A stretch of DNA of 64,000 bases from Mesorhizobium amorphae (GTDB lineage: Bacteria; Pseudomonadota; Alphaproteobacteria; Rhizobiales; Rhizobiaceae): NCBI RefSeq assembly GCF_014843845.1, contig NZ_JHQS01000008.1:62001-126000 (forward strand), in the 5' to 3' direction. The position numbers and the translations under genes were made by a program. Below the pieces are notes generated by a model. The model worked only from the letters and a program-made list of their open reading frames with translations. It ran no database searches and was not told the DNA's origin. Positions 1-9,398 of this stretch are shown piece after piece. The first letter of the stretch is position 1, and every line of letters begins with the position of its first letter.

Positions 1-561
1 GGAGACATAATGCGCGCGCGGCCCGTCGTGATAGGGCGCCAGCGCCAGGGTCGCCATGGCCGGGCCGAGATCGGAACCGCCGATGCCAATGTTGACGATG
101 TCGGTGATCTTCTTGCCGGTGGCGCCGGCCGCCTTGCCGGAGCGCACGGCGTCGGCAAAGGCGCCCATCGCGTCGAGGACGGCGAGGACTTCCGTCTTCA
201 CATCCTGCCCGTCGAGCACCACGCCCTTGCCGCTGAGGTTGCGCAGCGCCGTGTGCAGCACGGCGCGGCCTTCGGTGACGTTGATCTTCTGACCTGCGAA
301 CATAGCTGCGCGGCGGCCCTCGAGATCGGCGGCCGCGGCCAATTTCTCCAGCAGGTCCATCGTCTTCGCATCGACCGCGCATTTCGACCAGTCGAGCAAC
401 AGGTCGCCGTCGGTGGCGGAGAATGTCTCGAAGCGCTTGGGATCGGCGGCGAAAGCTTCGCGCATGCTGGCGGACGCGGCTGTGCGATGATCGCGCAACG
501 CGGCGAACTGTTTTTGAAAGGACGATTGATCCACTGCAAACTCCGAGACCTGAGCCATCAT
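1..561 (-). CDS. pgi: Glucose-6-phosphate isomerase, N-terminal part (cut by window edge)
   Basis: Interconverts glucose 6-phosphate and fructose 6-phosphate in the cytoplasm. The reverse strand is open for 187 codons from the ATG at 561 to the window edge, so only the first third is present and no stop is seen. Residues around 150-165 read [13 protein letters not shown], the sugar-isomerase signature of PGI, preceded by the family's N-terminal helices (QQ/FAADP.RF pattern). Two ATG codons are adjacent (561 and 558) and either could be the start; no clear Shine-Dalgarno sequence precedes them. It is transcribed away from the MocR-type regulator at 786, with which it shares a 224-bp intergenic region. 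Confidence 0.93.
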   Translation of the reverse strand, partial: MMAQVSEFAVDQSSFQKQFAALRDHRTAASASMREAFAADPKRFETFSATDGDLLLDWSKCAVDAKTMDLLEKLAAAADLEGRRAAMFAGQKINVTEGRAVLHTALRNLSGKGVVLDGQDVKTEVLAVLDAMGAFADAVRSGKAAGATGKKITDIVNIGIGGSDLGPAMATLALAPYHDGPRAHYVS

Positions 562-785
562 TAAGGGCCGGATGTTTCCGGCGCGTGTCGTCGCGACAAT
601 GTATCGAGCCGAATTCCATCCGGTTCAATGCGCGGCGGTACGCAGTGCAGCATCAAAATCACGTGAAGGATCACTGGCATAAATCCCAGCGATCAGAAAA
701 ATTGATTGGCGCAACCCCTTGTGCCACGGTTACGTTCGGCTGGTCCAGCCAAGCAAAAAAGGCTGGCCATCGAGGAACAATTCCC

Positions 786-2279
786 ATGCCACAGCGTAAC
801 GACACGGCCATATGGTCCGGCCTGTTCCGGATTTCTGCGGAATCCGGGCAGACCCTGCAGGCACAGATCCGTCAGGCGATCGTCGCGGCCATCCTCGACC
901 GGCAGATTGCCGCTTCGATGCCGCTTCCGTCCTGCCGCATCCTGGCCGAAAAACTCGGCGTCGCCCGCGGCACGGTGGTGCTGGCTTTCCAGCAGCTGGT
1001 TGATCAGGGGTTCCTGGTGGCGCGCGAACGGCGCGGCCATTTCGTCAACCCGGACGTGCTGGCGACGCCGGCCAAGCCGCACCAGAAGGCGCCCGACCAG
1101 GCCAACGAGATCGATTGGAAGGCGCGCCGGCAGATCGCCGCCAGCGACATGCCGCCGCCGGCCAAGCACGACAACTGGATCAAGTCGTCCTACCCCTTTG
1201 TCTACGGCCAGTTCGACCCGGCGCTGTTCCCGACAGCCGAATGGCGCGAGTGCAACCGCATGGCGCTGGCCGTGCTCGAGATCCGCAACTGGGCCTCCGA
1301 CATGGTCGACCGCGACGATCCGCTGCTGATCGAGCAGATCCAGGCGCGGCTGTTGCCGCGGCGCGGCATCTTCGCCAATCCGGACGAGATCATCGTGACG
1401 CTGGGCGCCCAGAACGCGCTCTATATGCTGGCTTCGCTGCTGATGACCAAGGGCTCGAAGGTGGCTATGGAAGATCCGGGCTACCCCGACGCACGTTCGA
1501 TCTTCCGGCTGGCGGGCGCCGACATCCAACCGGTTCCGGTCGACCAGTCCGGCATCGTCACCTCGTCCATCCCCAGCGATTCCGGCTTTGTCTTCGTGAC
1601 GCCCAGCCACCATTGCCCGACCATGGTGCCGCTGTCGGCGGAGCGGCGGCAGGACCTTCTGGCGCGCGCCAACCGCCACAACCAGATCATCATCGAGGAC
1701 GGCTATGACAGCCAGTTGCTCGACGAGGCGCCTCAGCAGGCGCTGAAGAGCCTCGATCGCTCAGGCCGCGTCGTCTATGTCGGCTCGATGTCGAAGACCT
1801 TGGCTCCAGGTCTGCGGCTTGGCTACATCGTGGCGTCGGCCGGGCTGATCGCCGAGCTTCGCGCGCTGCGCCGCTTCATGCTCCGGCACCCGCCGGCCAA
1901 CAACCAGCGCGCCGTCGCGCTGTTCCTGTCGCTCGGCCATCACGAGGCGCTGGTGCGGCGGCTGTCATCCGCCTTCGACGAGCGGCGCAAGCGTCTGGTC
2001 CATGCGATTTCCGCCTTCCTGCCGGAATGGCGTTCGACCGACTCGGCCGGCGGCACGTCGCTCTGGCTCGAAGGGCCGCGTGGCACCGATTCGCGCGGCC
2101 TGGCCGAGGCGGCTGCGTCGCGCAGCGTCATCATCGAACCCGGCGACCGCTTCTTCGACCGGACCGAAAAGCCGTCGCGTTTCATGCGCTTGGGTATTTC
2201 CTCGATCGCGCTGCAGCACATCGAGCCCGGCATCCGCGAACTGGCGACGGCGGCAGGCCGCAGGCCGGCGGCAGCCTGA
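786..2279 (+). CDS. MocR/PdxR-type GntR regulator with aminotransferase domain
   Basis: About 497 aa. Residues ~20-90 form a GntR winged-helix domain (LAEKLGVARGTVVLAFQQL), and ~120-490 form a class I aminotransferase-like domain with the PLP lysine context SMSKTLAPGLRLGY. MocR proteins sense PLP or PLP adducts of amines or amino acids and usually control a neighbouring gene. The frame stays open upstream to 423, but the ATG at 786 starts where family homology begins, so the upstream part is probably not translated. It is followed by a strong terminator and then by the MttB-family gene in the same direction, which makes that gene a plausible target. The ligand cannot be told from sequence. 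Confidence 0.9.
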   Translation: MPQRNDTAIWSGLFRISAESGQTLQAQIRQAIVAAILDRQIAASMPLPSCRILAEKLGVARGTVVLAFQQLVDQGFLVARERRGHFVNPDVLATPAKPHQKAPDQANEIDWKARRQIAASDMPPPAKHDNWIKSSYPFVYGQFDPALFPTAEWRECNRMALAVLEIRNWASDMVDRDDPLLIEQIQARLLPRRGIFANPDEIIVTLGAQNALYMLASLLMTKGSKVAMEDPGYPDARSIFRLAGADIQPVPVDQSGIVTSSIPSDSGFVFVTPSHHCPTMVPLSAERRQDLLARANRHNQIIIEDGYDSQLLDEAPQQALKSLDRSGRVVYVGSMSKTLAPGLRLGYIVASAGLIAELRALRRFMLRHPPANNQRAVALFLSLGHHEALVRRLSSAFDERRKRLVHAISAFLPEWRSTDSAGGTSLWLEGPRGTDSRGLAEAAASRSVIIEPGDRFFDRTEKPSRFMRLGISSIALQHIEPGIRELATAAGRRPAAA

Positions 2280-2300
2280 CAGGCTACTTGGAGCCAATTC

Positions 2301-2328
2301 AAAACGGGGCCGGAAACGGCCCCGTTTT
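2301..2328 (+). terminator. Intrinsic terminator after the MocR-type gene
   Basis: An 11-bp arm AAAACGGGGCC and its exact complement GGCCCCGTTTT flank GGAAAC, giving a GC-rich stem closed by a GAAA tetraloop and followed by TTTTCTTT. It starts 22 bp after the regulator's stop and separates that transcript from the MttB-family gene. Confidence 0.85.
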
Positions 2329-2476
2329 CTTTAGCGCCCTGGCATATGCGACGGGACCCGCTGGCTCATAGGCTGTACCAATGCCGGCGGCATAGTCGAT
2401 GCATAAAGGGGACGAAGCAGGCCGATGGTGGACCAACCGCCGCCTCCTGCTTCGCGGCTAAAGGTGGAGTGCCTCC

Positions 2477-4066
2477 ATGTCAGTGGCTCTTGAGAAGCAG
2501 GAAGCGTCGAGCGACCAACGTTCGCGGCGCTCAGGCGGGCGCGAAGCGCGTCGCGCCATGCGAGCGGCACCGCTCGCCGACGATATCAGGCCGGTGCGCG
2601 CCGGCCTCGAAGGCGGCAGTTATGGACCGCTCGGCGAGAACGATCGCGAGCGCATCCACGAGGCGGTGCTGACGCTGCTGGAGACCGTTGGCTTCGCCAA
2701 CGCCATTCCCTCCTGCATCGAGGCGCTGACCAAGGCTGGCGCCACCTACGGCGATGATGGGCGCATCCGCTTCCCGCGAGCGCTGGTGCTGGACACCATC
2801 AAGAAGGCGGCGCGGCATTTCACGCTGCACGGCCAGGACCCGAAGCACGACATGCTGATCAAGGGCAAGCGCGTGCATTACGGAACGGCGGGTGCTGCCG
2901 TGCACCTGGTCGACGTCGAGAAGCGCGAATACCGCGAGTCGCTTTTGCAGGACATCTATGACGCCGCCCGCATCGTCGAAGGGCTCGACAACATCCACTT
3001 CTTCCAGCGGCCGATGGTGCCGCGCGACATTCCCGATCCGCTCGATATGGACTTCAACACGCTCTACGCCTGCGTGATGGGAACGTCCAAGCATGTCGGC
3101 ACCTCGTTCACGGTGCGCGAGAATGTGCAGCCGGCGCTTGAGATGCTTTACGCGATCGCTGGCGGCGAGGAGAATTTCCGCGCCCGGCCATTCGTGTCGA
3201 ACTCGAACTGTTTCGTCGTGCCGCCGATGAAGTTCGCCGAGGACGCCTGCGGCGTGCTCGAAGCCTGCGTCGAAGGCGGCATTCCGATCCTGCTTTTGTC
3301 GGCCGGCCAGGCCGGTGCCACGGCGCCGGCGGCGATTGCCGGCGCGGTGGTGCAAGCGGTGGCCGAAGTGCTTGCCGGCCTCGTCTATGTCAACGCCATC
3401 AAGCCCGGCCACCCGGCGATCTTCGGCACCTGGCCATTCGTCTCCGATCTCAGGACCGGCGCCATGTCGGGCGGCTCGGCCGAGCAGGCGGTACTGACCG
3501 CGGCCTGCGCGCAGATGGCGCAATTCTACGATTTGCCGGGCGGCTCGGCCGCCGGCATGACGGATTCGAAATTGCCCGACATCCAGTCCGGCTATGAAAA
3601 GGGCATCACCGATGTGATGGCCGGTCTGGCCGGGCTCAACCTCGTCTACGAATCGGCCGGCATGCATGCCTCGCTGCTCGGATTCTGCCTGGAAAGCCTG
3701 ATCATCGACAATGACATGCTGGGCCACTGCCTGCGCTGCGTGCGCGGCATCGAGGTGACCGACGAGGCGCTGTCGATCGACACCATCGCCGATGTCTGCC
3801 TGAAGGGACCGGGTCACTATCTCGGCAACGAGCAGACACTCAGGCTGATGCAGACAGAATATTTCTATCCGGCCGTCGGCGACCGTTTCTCGCCGAAGGA
3901 ATGGAACGAAAAGGGCCGGCCCGACATATTGCAGCGGGCGATCATCGAGAAGAAGCGCGTGCTTGCCGAACGCTTCCCGCGCCACGTGCCGAAGCTGGTC
4001 GACGACAAACTGCGCGCCCGCTTCGGCGAGATGATCAAGCTGCCGCGCGGCGGCATGGGCGGTTGA
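2477..4066 (+). CDS. Trimethylamine methyltransferase (MttB) superfamily protein, non-pyrrolysine
   Basis: 529 aa, COG5598/MttB-type TIM-barrel methyltransferase. Members transfer a methyl group from a quaternary or tertiary amine to a corrinoid protein; the non-pyrrolysine branch includes the glycine betaine enzyme MtgB. The frame has no in-frame TAG, and the region that carries pyrrolysine in MttB reads GMTDSKLPDIQSGYEKG. The start is set by the ATG at 2477 with AAGGTGGAG 7 nt upstream. The N-terminal ~35 residues are Arg/Ser-rich and poorly conserved. No MttC/MtgC-like corrinoid protein, RamA or methyltetrahydrofolate methyltransferase gene lies in the window. The substrate is unknown; glycine betaine or a similar methylamine is an inference. 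Confidence 0.85.
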   Translation: MSVALEKQEASSDQRSRRSGGREARRAMRAAPLADDIRPVRAGLEGGSYGPLGENDRERIHEAVLTLLETVGFANAIPSCIEALTKAGATYGDDGRIRFPRALVLDTIKKAARHFTLHGQDPKHDMLIKGKRVHYGTAGAAVHLVDVEKREYRESLLQDIYDAARIVEGLDNIHFFQRPMVPRDIPDPLDMDFNTLYACVMGTSKHVGTSFTVRENVQPALEMLYAIAGGEENFRARPFVSNSNCFVVPPMKFAEDACGVLEACVEGGIPILLLSAGQAGATAPAAIAGAVVQAVAEVLAGLVYVNAIKPGHPAIFGTWPFVSDLRTGAMSGGSAEQAVLTAACAQMAQFYDLPGGSAAGMTDSKLPDIQSGYEKGITDVMAGLAGLNLVYESAGMHASLLGFCLESLIIDNDMLGHCLRCVRGIEVTDEALSIDTIADVCLKGPGHYLGNEQTLRLMQTEYFYPAVGDRFSPKEWNEKGRPDILQRAIIEKKRVLAERFPRHVPKLVDDKLRARFGEMIKLPRGGMGG

Positions 4067-4087
4067 GGCGCCTGTCTCGGAAACCGG

Positions 4088-4486
4088 TCAGTCGGCGCTC
4101 AGCCTGTATTGCTCGACCACTTCGGCGCTGATCAGCTTGGCATGCAGCGCCATAAGCACGATCTGCGCATCGAAACTGTCGCCGACGTCGAGGGCCGCCT
4201 CGATCCGGCGTTCCGCATCCAGCCGCCGCTCGGTGCCGTTGGCCTGCTCGAATGTCTGCGGCCCGGCGATGCAGTAGGCGAAAAGCTGCGCCATGGATCG
4301 ATAAGCGTCTGACGGCGGCTCGTCGGGCCAGTGATCCTTCATCAGATTGACGATGGTGAGCTTCACGCCCTCCGGAACAAGGGCTGGATGAAGGTCGGCA
4401 CCGCGCAGCGCCGCGTCGAGCTCCCTGAGGTCCCCCGAGCGGCCGAACATTCCAAGAAAACCAAGGGAAGAGCGCCGTTTTGTCAT
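4088..4486 (-). CDS. Conserved hypothetical protein (132 aa)
   Basis: A soluble, acidic 132-aa protein starting MTKRRSSLGFLGMFGR, with a middle section ALRGADLHPALVPEGVKLTIVN and a helical C-terminal half. I recognise no catalytic motif, signal peptide or membrane segment. It converges on the MttB-family gene (21 bp between stops) and is divergent from the GFA gene. Regular GC-rich codon use supports a real gene; the function is unknown. Confidence 0.6.
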   Translation of the reverse strand: MTKRRSSLGFLGMFGRSGDLRELDAALRGADLHPALVPEGVKLTIVNLMKDHWPDEPPSDAYRSMAQLFAYCIAGPQTFEQANGTERRLDAERRIEAALDVGDSFDAQIVLMALHAKLISAEVVEQYRLSAD

Positions 4487-4648
4487 GATGATCCTGTTCC
4501 GCTTTCAAACAATATGGGCAGCGCGCGCCGCTATTGCACATGCAGGCGGATTGCCAGGAGCGATCGGGTGCCTATCTGGCGTAGCTGCAAACATGAGTCT
4601 GGCTTCGCCGACCATCGACGGGACAGTGCAATTCTGCGAGGAGAACCC

Positions 4649-5068
4649 ATGAAGAAGACCTATCACGGCAGCTGCCATTGCGGCGCGGTGCATTTCGAGG
4701 CCGATCTCGACCTCGCCGAGGGCATCCGCAAATGCAACTGCAGTTTCTGCTGGAAGCTCGGCTACAGGAAATCCTTCACGGCCTTCGAGGCGCTGCGCGT
4801 AACGGATGGCCGCGACCGGATGCGGGAATACAAGGCGAGCCCATCCAACTGGCCGGAAGGCGACATCAACCATTATATGTGCCCGAACTGCGGCGCGAAC
4901 TTCTTCTCCCGCGGCTACCTCGATTTCATGGGCGGCAATTTCTGGGCGGTGAATGTCGCCTGCCTCGACGATGTCACCGAGGAGGAACTCGCCGCCGCGC
5001 CGATCATCTACGAGGACGGCAAACGCGACCGGCAAGACCAACCGCCCGAGATTACCGGATATTTGTGA
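4649..5068 (+). CDS. GFA-family (glutathione-dependent formaldehyde-activating enzyme-like) zinc protein
   Basis: 139 aa, single GFA/CENP-V domain. The zinc cysteines are visible: SCHCGAV near residue 10, CNCSFC near residue 32 and CPNCG near residue 80, matching the C-x-C, C-x-C-x2-C and C-x2-C set. Gfa of Paracoccus speeds condensation of formaldehyde with glutathione, but many relatives have no proven activity. The start at 4649 is preceded by GCGAGGAG at a good distance; the longer upstream frame has no coding character. Closeness to the MttB-like gene and to formate dehydrogenase is suggestive of formaldehyde handling but not proof. Confidence 0.85.
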   Translation: MKKTYHGSCHCGAVHFEADLDLAEGIRKCNCSFCWKLGYRKSFTAFEALRVTDGRDRMREYKASPSNWPEGDINHYMCPNCGANFFSRGYLDFMGGNFWAVNVACLDDVTEEELAAAPIIYEDGKRDRQDQPPEITGYL

Positions 5069-5116
5069 GCGGGTCCCGGACCAAACCAGGAAGGCACGTC
5101 GTCAGGCCAGGCGTAA

Positions 5117-5149
5117 AAAGGGCGGCTTGATCAGACCAAGCCGCCCTTT
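5117..5149. terminator. Bidirectional intrinsic terminator between converging genes
   Basis: A perfect 13-bp stem (AAAGGGCGGCTTG and its complement) around a 7-nt loop, with an A tract on the left and TTT on the right. It sits between the convergent GFA gene and the dehydratase gene and can serve both. Confidence 0.85.
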
Positions 5150-5179
5150 GTCGCTTGCACGAGCGCCGCGATGTGCCGC

Positions 5180-6988
5180 TCAGTGGTTGTCGCGCGGCAC
5201 GCCCCTGGTGTGCGCCACATCCTGGTATTTCACCGCCGGCTTCAGCACCATGCCGGCCGAAAACTGGTCGACCATGCCGCGCTGGATCTCTTGCCACGGC
5301 GTCTGGTGCTGCGGATAGTGATAGCCGCCATTGTTCTGCAGCGCCGCGCGCCGCGTGGCGATCTCTTCGTCGCTGACGAGGATGTTGGCGGTGCCCTTGT
5401 TCAGGTCGATGCGGACGCGATCGCCGGTCTTGAGCAACGCCAGGCCGCCGCCGATCGCGGCTTCGGGCGAGGCGTTGAGGATCGACGGCGAGCCCGACGT
5501 GCCCGACTGGCGGCCGTCGCCGATGCAGGCCAGCGCATGGATGCCCTTCTTGATGAGATAGGCCGGCGGCTGCATGTTGACGACCTCGGCACCGCCCGGA
5601 TAGCCGATTGGACCGGCCCCGCGCATGAACAGGATGGTGTGCTCGTCGATGCCTTGCGCCGGATCGTCGATACGGGCGTGGTAATCCTCCGGCCCATCGA
5701 AGACCATGGCGTTGCCCTCGAAGGCTTCCGGGTCTTTCGGGTTGGACAGATAGCGCTCGCGGAATTCCGGCGAGATGCCGCTGGTCTTCATGATCGCCGA
5801 ATCGAACAGATTGCCCTTCAGGTTGATGAAGCCGGCATTGGCCTTGAGCGGCTTGGCGACGGTGCGGATGACGTCGGCGTTCTCGTTGGCCACGCCCTTG
5901 CAGTTGTCGCCGATCGACTTGCCGTTGGCGGTCATCGCTTCGGGGTGCGGCAACAGCCCGGCCTTCAGCAGTTCGGCCACAACGGCCGGCACGCCGCCGG
6001 CGTGGTGATAGTCCTCGCCGAGATATTCGCCCGTCGGCTGCAGGTTGACGATCAGCGGCACGTTGAGGCCGACCGTCTGCCAGTCGTCATTGTCGAGCGG
6101 CACGCCGAGATGGCGGGCGATGGCATTGAGATGGATCGGCGCGTTGGTCGAGCCGCCGATGGCGGAATTGACGACGATGGCGTTCTCGAAGGCCTGCCGC
6201 GTCATGATGTCGGACGGCTTCAAATCCTCATGCACCATCTCGACGATGCGCTTGCCGGTTTCGTAGGAAATCTGGCCGCGCTCGCGGTAGGGTGCGGGAA
6301 TGGCGGCCGAACCCGGCAACTGCATGCCAAGCGCCTCGGCCAGCGAGTTCATGGTGGTGGCGGTGCCCATGGTGTTGCAATAGCCGGTGGACGGCGCCGA
6401 GGAGGCGACGATGTCCATGAACTCGTCATAGTCGATCTCGCCGGCCGACAGGCGCTGGCGGGATTCCCAGACGATGGTGCCGGAGCCGGTGCGCTTGCCC
6501 TTGTGCCAGCCATTGAGCATCGGGCCGACCGACAGCGCGATCGCCGGGATGTTGACCGTGGCCGCCGCCATCAGCATGGCGGGCGTTGTCTTGTCGCAAC
6601 CGATGGTGAGCACGACGCCATCGAGCGGATAGCCGTACAGCACCTCGACCAGGCCGAGATAGGCGAGGTTGCGATCGAGGGCTGCGGTCGGGCGCTTGCC
6701 AGTCTCCTGGATCGGATGGCACGGGAACTCGAAAGGGATGCCGCCCATCGAGACGATGCCCTCGCGCACGCGCTTGGCCAGTTCGATGTGGTGGCGGTTG
6801 CAGGGCGACAGATCGGAGCCGGTCTGGGCGATGCCGATCAGCGGCTTGCCCGACATCAGCTCGGCGCGCGTCAGCCCGTAGTTCAGGTAGCGCTCGAGAT
6901 AAAGCGCCGTCATGCCCGGGTTATCAGGGTTGTCGAACCACTCCTGCGAGCGAAATTTCTTCTTATCTGTGGGGGCGCCGGCCATCAT
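5180..6988 (-). CDS. IlvD/Edd-family sugar-acid dehydratase, D-xylonate dehydratase-like
   Basis: About 602 aa, [Fe-S]-dependent dehydratase. The N-terminus [22 protein letters not shown] and C-terminus [19 protein letters not shown] follow the sugar-acid branch typified by Caulobacter XylD rather than true IlvD. Cluster and metal motifs are [12 protein letters not shown] (~60), [13 protein letters not shown] (~130) and [20 protein letters not shown] (~200). It would convert xylonate or a similar aldonate to the 2-keto-3-deoxy acid. ATG codons cluster at 6997, 6988 and 6985; GGAG at 6990-6993 favours the inner ones. No sugar dehydrogenase or keto-acid aldolase gene is adjacent, so the exact sugar acid is uncertain. 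Confidence 0.88.
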   Translation of the reverse strand: MMAGAPTDKKKFRSQEWFDNPDNPGMTALYLERYLNYGLTRAELMSGKPLIGIAQTGSDLSPCNRHHIELAKRVREGIVSMGGIPFEFPCHPIQETGKRPTAALDRNLAYLGLVEVLYGYPLDGVVLTIGCDKTTPAMLMAAATVNIPAIALSVGPMLNGWHKGKRTGSGTIVWESRQRLSAGEIDYDEFMDIVASSAPSTGYCNTMGTATTMNSLAEALGMQLPGSAAIPAPYRERGQISYETGKRIVEMVHEDLKPSDIMTRQAFENAIVVNSAIGGSTNAPIHLNAIARHLGVPLDNDDWQTVGLNVPLIVNLQPTGEYLGEDYHHAGGVPAVVAELLKAGLLPHPEAMTANGKSIGDNCKGVANENADVIRTVAKPLKANAGFINLKGNLFDSAIMKTSGISPEFRERYLSNPKDPEAFEGNAMVFDGPEDYHARIDDPAQGIDEHTILFMRGAGPIGYPGGAEVVNMQPPAYLIKKGIHALACIGDGRQSGTSGSPSILNASPEAAIGGGLALLKTGDRVRIDLNKGTANILVSDEEIATRRAALQNNGGYHYPQHQTPWQEIQRGMVDQFSAGMVLKPAVKYQDVAHTRGVPRDNH

Positions 6989-7133
6989 GGTCTCCATATT
7001 TGTAGGACAAATCGATATGGCAACGCGCCGAAGCAGGCAAGAGGCATGCGCGATCCGAACCAACACTTTGGTGCGATAGACACAACAGCGCCCCTGCGCT
7101 AGGGCTTCGAGCCAATCTTTCCGGGAGGTTTTG

Positions 7134-7583
7134 ATGGCTTTGGTGATCGAAGGCGAGGAACGCATCGCCGCACCCCTGCAAAAAGTGTGGGAAGCGTTGA
7201 ACGATCCCGAGATCCTCAAGGACACCATCCCCGGCTGCCAGAGCCTCGAGATGAAGTCGGCGACCGAGATGGCGGCGACCGTGGTGCTGAAGATCGGGCC
7301 GATCAAGGCGACGTTCAACGGCGAGGTGACGCTGAAAAACCTCAAGCCGCCGCATTCCTATACGATCCAGGGCGAGGGCAAGGGGGGCATCGCCGGCTTC
7401 GCCAAGGGCGGCGCCGACGTGACGCTGACATCAGACGGGCCGGACACGACGGTGCTCAAATACGCTGCCAAGGCCGATGTCGGCGGCAAGATCGCCCAGC
7501 TCGGCAGCCGGCTGATCGAATCGACCTCGAAGAAGCTGGCGGGGCAGTTTTTCTCGAGCTTTGGCGAGAAAGTGGGCGGCTGA
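7134..7583 (+). CDS. CoxG-like SRPBCC protein (CO dehydrogenase subunit G family)
   Basis: 149 aa, whole length one START/SRPBCC fold: [34 protein letters not shown] at the start, an internal [17 protein letters not shown] loop, and a C-terminal amphipathic helix. CoxG anchors CO dehydrogenase to the membrane and binds its quinone pool. Stand-alone copies without coxMSL, as here, are common and of unknown role. The ATG at 7134 has GGGAGG 8 nt upstream. It is divergent from the dehydratase gene (145 bp) and converges on mrp. Confidence 0.85.
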   Translation: MALVIEGEERIAAPLQKVWEALNDPEILKDTIPGCQSLEMKSATEMAATVVLKIGPIKATFNGEVTLKNLKPPHSYTIQGEGKGGIAGFAKGGADVTLTSDGPDTTVLKYAAKADVGGKIAQLGSRLIESTSKKLAGQFFSSFGEKVGG

Positions 7584-7595
7584 GCCGCGGCCGAC

Positions 7596-8762
7596 CTACT
7601 CGAACACGATGCTTGGCACCGCGGCTTCCGCCGCGCCGCGTTCCTCATTGACCCGGTCCCATACCTTAGCTGCGATATCCCGATAGATCTTCGCTTCGGC
7701 GCTCTCCGGCTTCGAGACCACCACCGGCGTGCCGGCATCCGAGCTTTCGCGGATGCCCATTTCGAGCGGCACCTCGCCGAGGAAGGTGACGCCGAGGCGC
7801 TCGGCTTCGCGGCGGGCGCCGCCATGGCCGAAAATGTCGTAGCGCTTGCCGGTGTCGGGCGCGAGGAAGTAGCTCATGTTCTCGACGATGCCGAGCAGCG
7901 GCACGTCAACCTTCTTGAACATGTTGAGACCTTTTCGCGCGTCGATCAGCGCGAGGTCCTGCGGCGTCGAGACGATGACGGCGCCGGCCAGCGGCACCTG
8001 CTGCGCCATGGTCAGCTGGGCGTCGCCGGTACCAGGCGGCATGTCGACGACCAGCACGTCGAGCGGACCCCACTCGACCTCGCGCAGCATCTGCGTCAGC
8101 GCCGACATCACCATCGGCCCGCGCCAGATCATCGGCGTCTCTTCGTCGACGAGGAAGCCCATCGACATCACCTTGAGGCCATAATTCTCCATCGGTTTCA
8201 GGATCTTGCCGTCGACAGTCTGCGGCCGGCCATGGATGTTGAGCAGCCTTGGCATGGACGGGCCGTAAATGTCGGCGTCGAGCACGCCCACCTTCAGGCC
8301 GTTGGCCGCCAGCCCAAGCGCCAGGTTGACGGCGGTGGTCGACTTGCCGACGCCGCCCTTGCCGGAGGCAACCGCGATGATCGCCTCGATGCCGGGCACG
8401 CCACGCTTGCCGTGGCTGTGCGAGGCCGGCGCCTGCGGCGCAGGCCGCTGGGGTGCTGCCGGCGCCGGCCGTGGTGCGGGACGCGGCGGAACCGGAGCCT
8501 CCATGCCACCGCCTTTCTTCTCGGCGGTCAGCGCGACGATGGCGCCGGCAACGCCGGGGATCGCCTTGACCACCCGCTCGGCAGCGGCGCGCAGCGGCTC
8601 CATTTCCTGCGCGCGGGCAGCGGGAACGGTGATCGAGAAGAACACTTTGCCATCGGCGATGAAAATCTCGGAAACCATGCCGAGGTCGACGATATTGCCG
8701 GTGAAGTCCGGCCCGTTGACCGTCTTCAGGCGCTCGATGACGATTTCCTTGGTAACGGACAT
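7596..8762 (-). CDS. mrp: Mrp/NBP35-type Fe-S cluster carrier ATPase (ApbC)
   Basis: 388 aa. Residues 1-85 are a MIP18/DUF59 domain, ~90-115 an Ala/Pro-rich linker, and ~120-370 a deviant Walker P-loop ATPase with VASGKGGVGKSTTAVNLA, DADIYGPSMPRLL and VVDMPPGTGDAQLT. Such proteins bind a bridging [4Fe-4S] cluster between monomers and pass it to apo-enzymes. The usual CxxC is not evident near the C-terminus, which reads GIVENMSYFLAPDTGKRYDIFG, as is common in alphaproteobacterial members. GGAAGACC precedes the ATG at 8762. The neighbouring dehydratase and formate dehydrogenase need Fe-S clusters, but Mrp is a general factor. Confidence 0.93.
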   Translation of the reverse strand: MSVTKEIVIERLKTVNGPDFTGNIVDLGMVSEIFIADGKVFFSITVPAARAQEMEPLRAAAERVVKAIPGVAGAIVALTAEKKGGGMEAPVPPRPAPRPAPAAPQRPAPQAPASHSHGKRGVPGIEAIIAVASGKGGVGKSTTAVNLALGLAANGLKVGVLDADIYGPSMPRLLNIHGRPQTVDGKILKPMENYGLKVMSMGFLVDEETPMIWRGPMVMSALTQMLREVEWGPLDVLVVDMPPGTGDAQLTMAQQVPLAGAVIVSTPQDLALIDARKGLNMFKKVDVPLLGIVENMSYFLAPDTGKRYDIFGHGGARREAERLGVTFLGEVPLEMGIRESSDAGTPVVVSKPESAEAKIYRDIAAKVWDRVNEERGAAEAAVPSIVFE

Positions 8763-8960
8763 CAGGTCTTCCTTATGCAAGCTCGCGCCTGAGATAGTGC
8801 AGTTTCCGGACAGAACCAAGCCGTGGAGCAACGGCCGGCCTGGTGTGCCCCGGAAAACGACGGAAGCTGTCGGATTTGCCTGATCGACGGTCGCCAACCA
8901 TCCGGCGCGACCTATCTGAAGGAGCAGCATGAGCACGACATCAAGGGAAGGAGACGGATC

Positions 8961-9338
8961 ATGCTCGCAAACAGCAACGCAACGGCCAATCTCGCGGTGA
9001 AGGACCTGGCGAAGGCAAAGGCCTTTTACGAAGGGACGCTGGGCCTCAAACAGGTGGACGACATGGGCGACGAACTGGTCGTGTACAAAAGCGGCGACAC
9101 CGTCATCAATGTCTATCATTCAGAATTCGCCGGAACCAACAAGGCGACGGCGGTGACCTGGACGGTCGGCGACGAGATCGGCAGCGTCGTCAAATCGCTA
9201 AAGTCGAAAGGCGTGGCCTTCGAGCACTATGAGATGCCCGGCCTTTCGCTCGAAGGCGATATCCATGTCGGCTACGGCATGAAGGTCGCCTGGTTCAAGG
9301 ACCCGGACGGCAACATCCTAAACCTGGTGGACAAATAG
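8961..9338 (+). CDS. VOC/glyoxalase-superfamily protein
   Basis: 125 aa with paired beta-alpha-beta-beta-beta modules: NATANLAVKDLAKAKAFYEGTLGL at the start and VAWFKDPDGNILNLV at the end, both typical of the vicinal-oxygen-chelate fold. The exact reaction is not predictable. The ATG at 8961 has GGAAGGAGA about 10 nt upstream. It is divergent from mrp and 60 bp ahead of the LysR gene. Confidence 0.85.
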   Translation: MLANSNATANLAVKDLAKAKAFYEGTLGLKQVDDMGDELVVYKSGDTVINVYHSEFAGTNKATAVTWTVGDEIGSVVKSLKSKGVAFEHYEMPGLSLEGDIHVGYGMKVAWFKDPDGNILNLVDK

Positions 9339-9398
9339 GCGGCCAAGCAGCGCGAGCATGATCTGGCGCAGCCGCGCCGTGCCGGATAGCTTGCGCCG

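Noticed and set aside
423..785. N-terminal extension of the MocR-type protein to position 423
   Set aside because: The extension overlaps the start of the divergent pgi gene, is Arg-rich and lacks similarity; the ATG at 786 gives the family's usual N-terminus.
2477..4066. Pyrrolysine-containing MttB
   Set aside because: The frame contains no in-frame TAG and the pyrrolysine region matches non-Pyl homologues.
5171..7102. 643-aa plus-strand frame opposite the xylonate-type dehydratase
   Set aside because: No family motif and antisense composition; the minus strand has the full dehydratase signature.
7134..7583. Evidence for a CO dehydrogenase locus from the CoxG-like gene
   Set aside because: No coxM, coxS or coxL genes are present; stand-alone CoxG-like proteins are common.
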